Shown here piece by piece: positions 6,893 to 9,315 of a stretch of 9,315 nt of DNA. The notes beneath the pieces are model-generated. The model ran no database searches. It was not told the origin of the DNA and saw only the letters and a program-made list of their open reading frames with translations. The position numbers and the translations under genes are program-made. The stretch is from CAYZBF01 sp964476585. Its GTDB lineage: Bacteria; Hydrothermota; UBA3072. The stretch lies in contig CAYZBF010000042.1 in assembly GCA_964476585.1 (NCBI GenBank), forward strand, positions 1 through 9,315. Direction: 5' to 3'. The stretch's first letter is position 1. Each line of letters starts with the position of its first letter.

Positions 6893-6993
6893 ATCCTCAT
6901 AAATTCAATTATAGAATTCATATTCTTCTATTCGGTATGGACTTTTTTGTATGTGACATCTATTTATGATAATCACATCCGGGGTAAAATCCC

Positions 6994-7039
6994 TTGACTT
7001 CAGATTGTTTTTGACATATTTTGATGAAAACACTAAAAA
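6994..7039 (+). promoter_or_regulatory. Two overlapping putative promoters of the RadC-type gene
   Basis: TTGACT (6994-6999) is 17 bases from TATTTT (7017-7022). A perfect TTGACA (7011-7016) is 17 bases from TAAAAA (7034-7039). Each -10 box matches 4 of 6. The second would start near 7046, giving an 80-base leader that ends in AAGG (7113-7116), 9 bases before the ATG. Apart from these boxes and the palindrome AGCATGCT (7052-7059), I see nothing in 6966-7125. Confidence 0.4.
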
Positions 7040-7125
7040 TAGAGGTTTATAAGCATGCTGATCATAAGGTTCACAAATTTACAAGGGAAAAGAATTAGGT
7101 TAATATCTCAATAAGGTAATAGAGA

Positions 7126-7860
7126 ATGGGGAATTCAAAAGATAAAGGGAAAGGTCATCGGAAGAGATTAAGAGAGAAATTCTTAAAATCAGGTGTTTCG
7201 GGACTTCATGAATATGAGATAGTCGAATTACTCTTGACCCTTGGGACCCCTCGAAAGGACTGCAAGCAACGGGCGAAAGAGGCAATAAAAAAATTTAAAT
7301 CACTGAAAGGCGTTCTTGAAGCACCAGTAGAGGAACTTCAAGAGATCAAAGGAATTGGACCTCATAATGTTTTTGGAATAAAGCTCATCCGGGAGATATC
7401 AGAGCAATACCTGAAGGAAAGAATTATTGGCGAAAAGATTCAACTGAAATCTTCAAAAGCGGTCTTTGATTATTTGTACCAATCAATGCAGAAGAATAAG
7501 AAAGAGATTTTTAAAGTAATGTTTCTGGATGGAAAGAATAAACTCATTGAGACAGAGGATTTATTTAAAGGAAGTTTAACCACCAGCGCTGTTTATCCCC
7601 GAGAGATAATCAAAAAGGCAATAAAATTTGATGCTGTTGGTCTAATTTTTGTTCATAATCATCCATCTGGTGATCCAGAACCCTCAGAAAGTGATAAAGA
7701 TATAACGAAAGAACTCATTTTTGCAGGCAAATTAATGCGAATAGAAGTACTTGACCATATTATTATAGGTGATGGCAAATATTTTAGTTTCGCTGATGAT
7801 GGTCTTATTGAGAAATATAATCAAAATTATTTGAATATGAAAAAGGGCTTGGATATTTAA
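7126..7860 (+). CDS. radC: RadC family protein (HhH plus JAMM/MPN+ domain)
   Basis: A 244-residue protein with the standard RadC layout: basic N terminus, helix-hairpin-helix around 71-82 (LQEIKGIGPHNV), and a C-terminal JAMM metalloprotease-like domain from about 120. Zinc-site residues are complete: H177-x-H179, S187 and D190 in the HxHx7Sx2D pattern, with E160 in the PRE motif. The family was once assigned to DNA repair, but the founding E. coli radC mutation was later traced to recG and the true role is unsettled. RadC-domain proteins are common on mobile elements. The start ATG 7126 has AAGG 9 bases upstream and agrees with the family N terminus (GHRKRLREKF). It faces the toxin-antitoxin-chaperone operon tail to tail with an 85-base gap in which I see no convincing terminator. 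Confidence 0.9.
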   Translation: MGNSKDKGKGHRKRLREKFLKSGVSGLHEYEIVELLLTLGTPRKDCKQRAKEAIKKFKSLKGVLEAPVEELQEIKGIGPHNVFGIKLIREISEQYLKERIIGEKIQLKSSKAVFDYLYQSMQKNKKEIFKVMFLDGKNKLIETEDLFKGSLTTSAVYPREIIKKAIKFDAVGLIFVHNHPSGDPEPSESDKDITKELIFAGKLMRIEVLDHIIIGDGKYFSFADDGLIEKYNQNYLNMKKGLDI

Positions 7861-7945
7861 CGGGTTAATATGAAACCAGAAGAAAAAGTCCAAAAGAAAA
7901 TAAAAAATTTCAAAAATCCAGGTACTAAGCCTATATTCAAATTCC

Positions 7946-8359
7946 TTATTCTCTATTCTCTTCTTCTTTTAAACTATCTATTATATTTACAAGTGGGAGA
8001 ACTACACTTACCGGTGCACTTAATGTTGCAGAAAGAACATATCCTCTTAGTGTTGAATATATCATAGGAAAAACTGCAAAAAAGATCATCTCCTTAACCT
8101 TTTTTTCTTTAAAATTTTCTGGAAATTCAACTACTGCAAAACCCTCAACGTTTAATGTAACTGGAGTTCTTTTACCCTTCAATTTTAAATTAAATTCACA
8201 CATAAATCTACTTTTTCTTTCCTTATGTTGCTTTGGAATCGCAGAAAAATCTATCATTTCCGACTCTGGGAAAAATCTACATGGTTTATAGTTCTTTTTT
8301 AATTTGTATCCATATCCTTTTATTGCAAACTCTAATAAATTAAGCGGCGAGGGCTTCAT
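7946..8359 (-). CDS. SecB-like chaperone of a toxin-antitoxin-chaperone (TAC) operon
   Basis: A 137-residue protein resembling SecB and the TAC-specific SecB-like chaperones (Rv1957 of M. tuberculosis is the model), which bind the antitoxin C-terminal tail and let it fold and block the toxin. The opening MKPSPLNLLEF, the beta-strand pattern in the middle and the C-terminal block F97-P98 to L121-P122-x-V124-N125 match the SecB 'FPY...LAPVNF' region. I place the start at ATG 8359, with GAAAGG 9 bases upstream, overlapping the antitoxin end by 20 bases. An ATG at 8410 is in frame but has no ribosome site, and its extra 17 residues merely read the antitoxin tail in another frame. Being third in the operon, after an antitoxin with an extended tail, supports the assignment more than sequence alone. 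A general secretion SecB is the alternative. Confidence 0.82.
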   Translation of the reverse strand: MKPSPLNLLEFAIKGYGYKLKKNYKPCRFFPESEMIDFSAIPKQHKERKSRFMCEFNLKLKGKRTPVTLNVEGFAVVEFPENFKEKKVKEMIFFAVFPMIYSTLRGYVLSATLSAPVSVVLPLVNIIDSLKEEENRE

Positions 8360-8714
8360 TTTTAAAGACCTTTCTAGTCTGGGTGACTTCGAGAAATTCG
8401 AAATATTCATTTTCTAATGGGATTTGGTATTTAACTTTCTTTTCCTCGCCTATATTGATACTAAGACTGACATCCATTACAGTAGCAATTTTCACAAGAG
8501 ATTTCAGCGTAAGGTTTGGATTGCCGTTTAAGAGTTTTGTTATATATGCTGGAGATACTCCTAGTTCTTTGGCCAATTGCTTTCTGGTCATTCCTTTCTT
8601 GTATAATAATTCAAGAATCTGTTCGTTTAATTCGAGCATTAACCCTTCAAGTATATACTCAGGGTCTTTCTCAAATTTCTTTACCTTTTTTTTAAACCAC
8701 CCTTCAAGATTCAT
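8340..8714 (-). CDS. HigA-like XRE antitoxin with chaperone-dependent C-terminal tail
   Basis: A 124-residue antitoxin. Residues 1-30 (MNLEGWFKKKVKKF and DPEYILEGL) are the lead-in seen in HigA-type XRE proteins. A Cro/C1-type helix-turn-helix follows (about 32-85, with MTRKQLAKELGVSPAYITKL at 42-61). Beyond it a 35-residue tail (90-124) with aromatic residues Y96, Y104, F105, F107 and F117 corresponds to the chaperone-addiction (ChAD) extension of TAC antitoxins. The protein ends E-A-L-A-A, like an SsrA tag. I moved the start from GTG 8756 to ATG 8714 because AAGGAGG lies 6 bases upstream of it. This gives an 11-base overlap with the toxin gene. It should repress its own operon through the palindrome at 9092-9113, neutralise the toxin, and depend on the downstream chaperone for stability (inference from the M. 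tuberculosis system). Confidence 0.9.
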   Translation of the reverse strand: MNLEGWFKKKVKKFEKDPEYILEGLMLELNEQILELLYKKGMTRKQLAKELGVSPAYITKLLNGNPNLTLKSLVKIATVMDVSLSINIGEEKKVKYQIPLENEYFEFLEVTQTRKVFKNEALAA

Positions 8715-9090
8715 TGCATACCTCCTTATATTTTTTACAGATCCTTTCATAAACACTTTGTGGTAAAGAACTCCTCCCTTTTATAATACCTTCAAGTAAG
8801 ATAAGTTCGCTCTTTGGTTTTGAAAAGCATGAAAATATCCTAATTTGTTTAGAAGGTTTAAGTTCATAAATATAATCACATCCTTTAATTTTTTTAAATT
8901 TCTGGTCATTTCTAATAGGCCATTTATCTCCTATGAATTTAATCAGCCTAATTATTTTCTTTTGTTCCTTTTCACTTCTTACTTCAACAAAATCAACAAC
9001 CTGATGTTTAATCCTATTACTCGAAGTTACTTTTACCAATGCTTTTATAACTAAGCAATCACCTTGATAGAATATTTCTTTTCTAAACAT
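8704..9090 (-). CDS. HigB/Gp49-like toxin of the RelE superfamily
   Basis: A 128-residue protein whose second half carries the Gp49-like/HigB signature: W57-P-x-R60-N, F65-K-K-x-K-G70, then Y75-E-L-K78, Q82-I-R84-I-F86, LILLEG (96-101) and a C-terminal helix ending at KKYKEV. Toxins of this fold cleave mRNA, usually on the ribosome. The basic residues K78, R84 and K104 could form the active site, but I cannot assign catalysis. The N-terminal 50 residues are less conserved. It is the first gene of the operon, matching the toxin-first order of HigBA systems. ATG 9090 follows the operator palindrome by one base. AGG (9101-9099), 8 bases upstream, is the only ribosome-site candidate and is weak, consistent with low toxin synthesis. 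Confidence 0.82.
   Translation of the reverse strand: MFRKEIFYQGDCLVIKALVKVTSSNRIKHQVVDFVEVRSEKEQKKIIRLIKFIGDKWPIRNDQKFKKIKGCDYIYELKPSKQIRIFSCFSKPKSELILLEGIIKGRSSLPQSVYERICKKYKEVCNES
8715..8727 (-). promoter_or_regulatory. Ribosome binding site of the antitoxin gene
   Basis: AAGGAGG on the minus strand (8727-8721), 6 bases before ATG 8714, is the strongest such site in this operon and lies inside the toxin 3' end. Its strength should favour antitoxin over toxin synthesis, and it rules out the upstream GTG. Confidence 0.7.
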
Positions 9091-9091
9091 A

Positions 9092-9113
9092 TATTTAACC
9101 TATAGGTTAAATA
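9092..9113. promoter_or_regulatory. 22-bp perfect palindrome, probable operator of the TAC operon
   Basis: Each half-site reads TATTTAACCTA and the two halves are exact reverse complements with no spacer. It lies between the -35 box (9120-9115) and the toxin ATG at 9090, covering the spacer and -10 position, where a bound HigA-type dimer would block RNA polymerase. No comparable palindrome exists elsewhere in the operon. Confidence 0.75.
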
Positions 9114-9120
9114 ATGTCAA
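9093..9120 (-). promoter_or_regulatory. Putative TAC operon promoter
   Basis: On the minus strand a perfect TTGACA (9120-9115) is 16 bases from TTAAAT (9098-9093, 4 of 6). Strictly counted, transcription would begin just inside the toxin ATG. Either the mRNA is leaderless and starts a few bases early, or the working -10 lies elsewhere, for example in the AT-rich stretch upstream at 9121-9145. Confidence 0.4.
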
Positions 9121-9182
9121 GGGTAAAATTTATATTTTATTACCATGACTTATACTTATCATTTTTCATATCTGTTTCAAAT

Positions 9183-9315
9183 TCAATTTGCAATTTTTTC
9201 ATTTATCTTCACCCAATAACCGAACAATGATTTTTCGTAATGGTTGTGATTTTGATATCGGGACTCAATTATTTTCCAGAACTTTTTATTATGCCTTCTT
9301 TCAATAAGATGAGCG
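9183..9315 (-). CDS. Possible 3' end of an unrecognised gene running off the right edge
   Basis: One minus-strand frame is open from the window edge to a TGA at 9185-9183, giving 43 residues. They include FWKIIESRYQ and KSLFGYWVKINEKIAN, and the aromatic and charged composition looks protein-like. I recognise no family. It lies upstream of the toxin on the same strand with about 90 bases between, so it could belong to the same acquired segment. An open stretch of this length can occur by chance, so confidence is low. Confidence 0.35.
   Translation of the reverse strand, partial: AHLIERRHNKKFWKIIESRYQNHNHYEKSLFGYWVKINEKIAN

Larger units (their letters stand above)
6494..6965. mobile_element. 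472-bp non-coding element with 15-bp terminal inverted repeats (MITE-like)
   Basis: The ends AAATAGATGTCACAT (6494-6508) and ATGTGACATCTATTT (6951-6965) are perfect inverted repeats. They extend to about 22 bp if one small gap is allowed (6487-6508 against 6951-6973). Inside are two direct copies of a 29-nt unit, an inverted partial copy of that unit and three hairpins. No open reading frame of protein character is present. The layout fits a miniature inverted-repeat element mobilised in trans, or a nest of dispersed repeats. I see no clean target-site duplication and no transposase in the window, so the mobile reading is inference. Confidence 0.5.

Noticed and set aside
6721..6921. A 66-codon minus-strand frame across the middle of the inverted-repeat element
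   Set aside because: It simply translates the two hairpins and their spacers, giving parallel phrases from HP1 and HP2. There is no ribosome site and no family resemblance.
7861..7945. Bidirectional terminator between radC and the TAC operon
   Set aside because: The stretch has A and T runs but I could find no stem of more than a few base pairs next to them.
7870..8067. A 65-codon plus-strand frame starting 9 bases after radC (MKPEEKVQKKIKNF...)
   Set aside because: From codon 26 onward it is antisense to the SecB-like chaperone, and its hydrophobic middle is a shadow of that gene. The first 14 residues look protein-like and could be a remnant of a lost gene, but there is no ribosome site and nothing to confirm it.
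8715..8756. GTG 8756 as the antitoxin start (14 extra residues)
   Set aside because: Those codons include the AAGGAGG of the ATG at 8714, and no ribosome site precedes the GTG. The family N terminus begins at MNLE.
8383..8766. A 127-codon plus-strand frame opposite the antitoxin
   Set aside because: It is antisense to a clear HTH antitoxin with a strong ribosome site, and its own Ser/Phe-rich composition is typical of a shadow frame.

Overview
The window reads as a low-G+C bacterial chromosome segment. Lys/Glu/Ile-rich proteins and frequent AGA/AGG and ATA codons fit a thermophile-like lineage or an uncultured candidate phylum, but the sequence alone does not settle the taxon. Genes are tightly packed, with TTG and ATG starts. 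No rRNA, tRNA or CRISPR array is visible.

Left part (1-6474, + strand). The first 211 bases look like a divergent promoter region. A strong ribosome binding site at the left edge on the minus strand points to a gene starting just outside the window. Two adjacent, overlapping paralogues of the LPG_synthase_TM (UPF0104, flippase-like) membrane family follow. Next come a small FmdB-type zinc-ribbon protein, a 1010-residue tricorn-type protease (two beta-propellers, PDZ, S41 catalytic domain with a complete Ser-His/Ser/Glu set) that seems to be transcribed from a promoter giving a leaderless mRNA, and, 12 bases later, a membrane-anchored alpha/beta hydrolase. The last two probably form one transcription unit.

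Middle (6475-7125). There is no credible gene here. The stretch holds a 472-bp element bounded by perfect 15-bp inverted repeats. Inside are two 29-nt direct repeats, an inverted partial copy of the same unit, and two hairpins of matching design with a compensatory base-pair change. It resembles a non-autonomous mobile or dispersed repeat element.

Right part (7126-9315). A RadC/JAMM-domain protein (+) faces, tail to tail, a three-gene minus-strand operon: a HigB/Gp49-like toxin, a HigA-like XRE antitoxin and a SecB-like chaperone. These overlap by 11 and 20 bases and appear in the same order as the toxin-antitoxin-chaperone (TAC) locus of Mycobacterium tuberculosis. The antitoxin ends in Ala-Leu-Ala-Ala, like an SsrA tag, which fits a protease degron masked by the chaperone. 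A 22-bp perfect palindrome between the -35 box and the toxin start is the likely autoregulatory operator. Sampled lines here are clearly more AT-rich than the left part, suggesting an acquired module. The right edge may hold the 3' end of another minus-strand gene.
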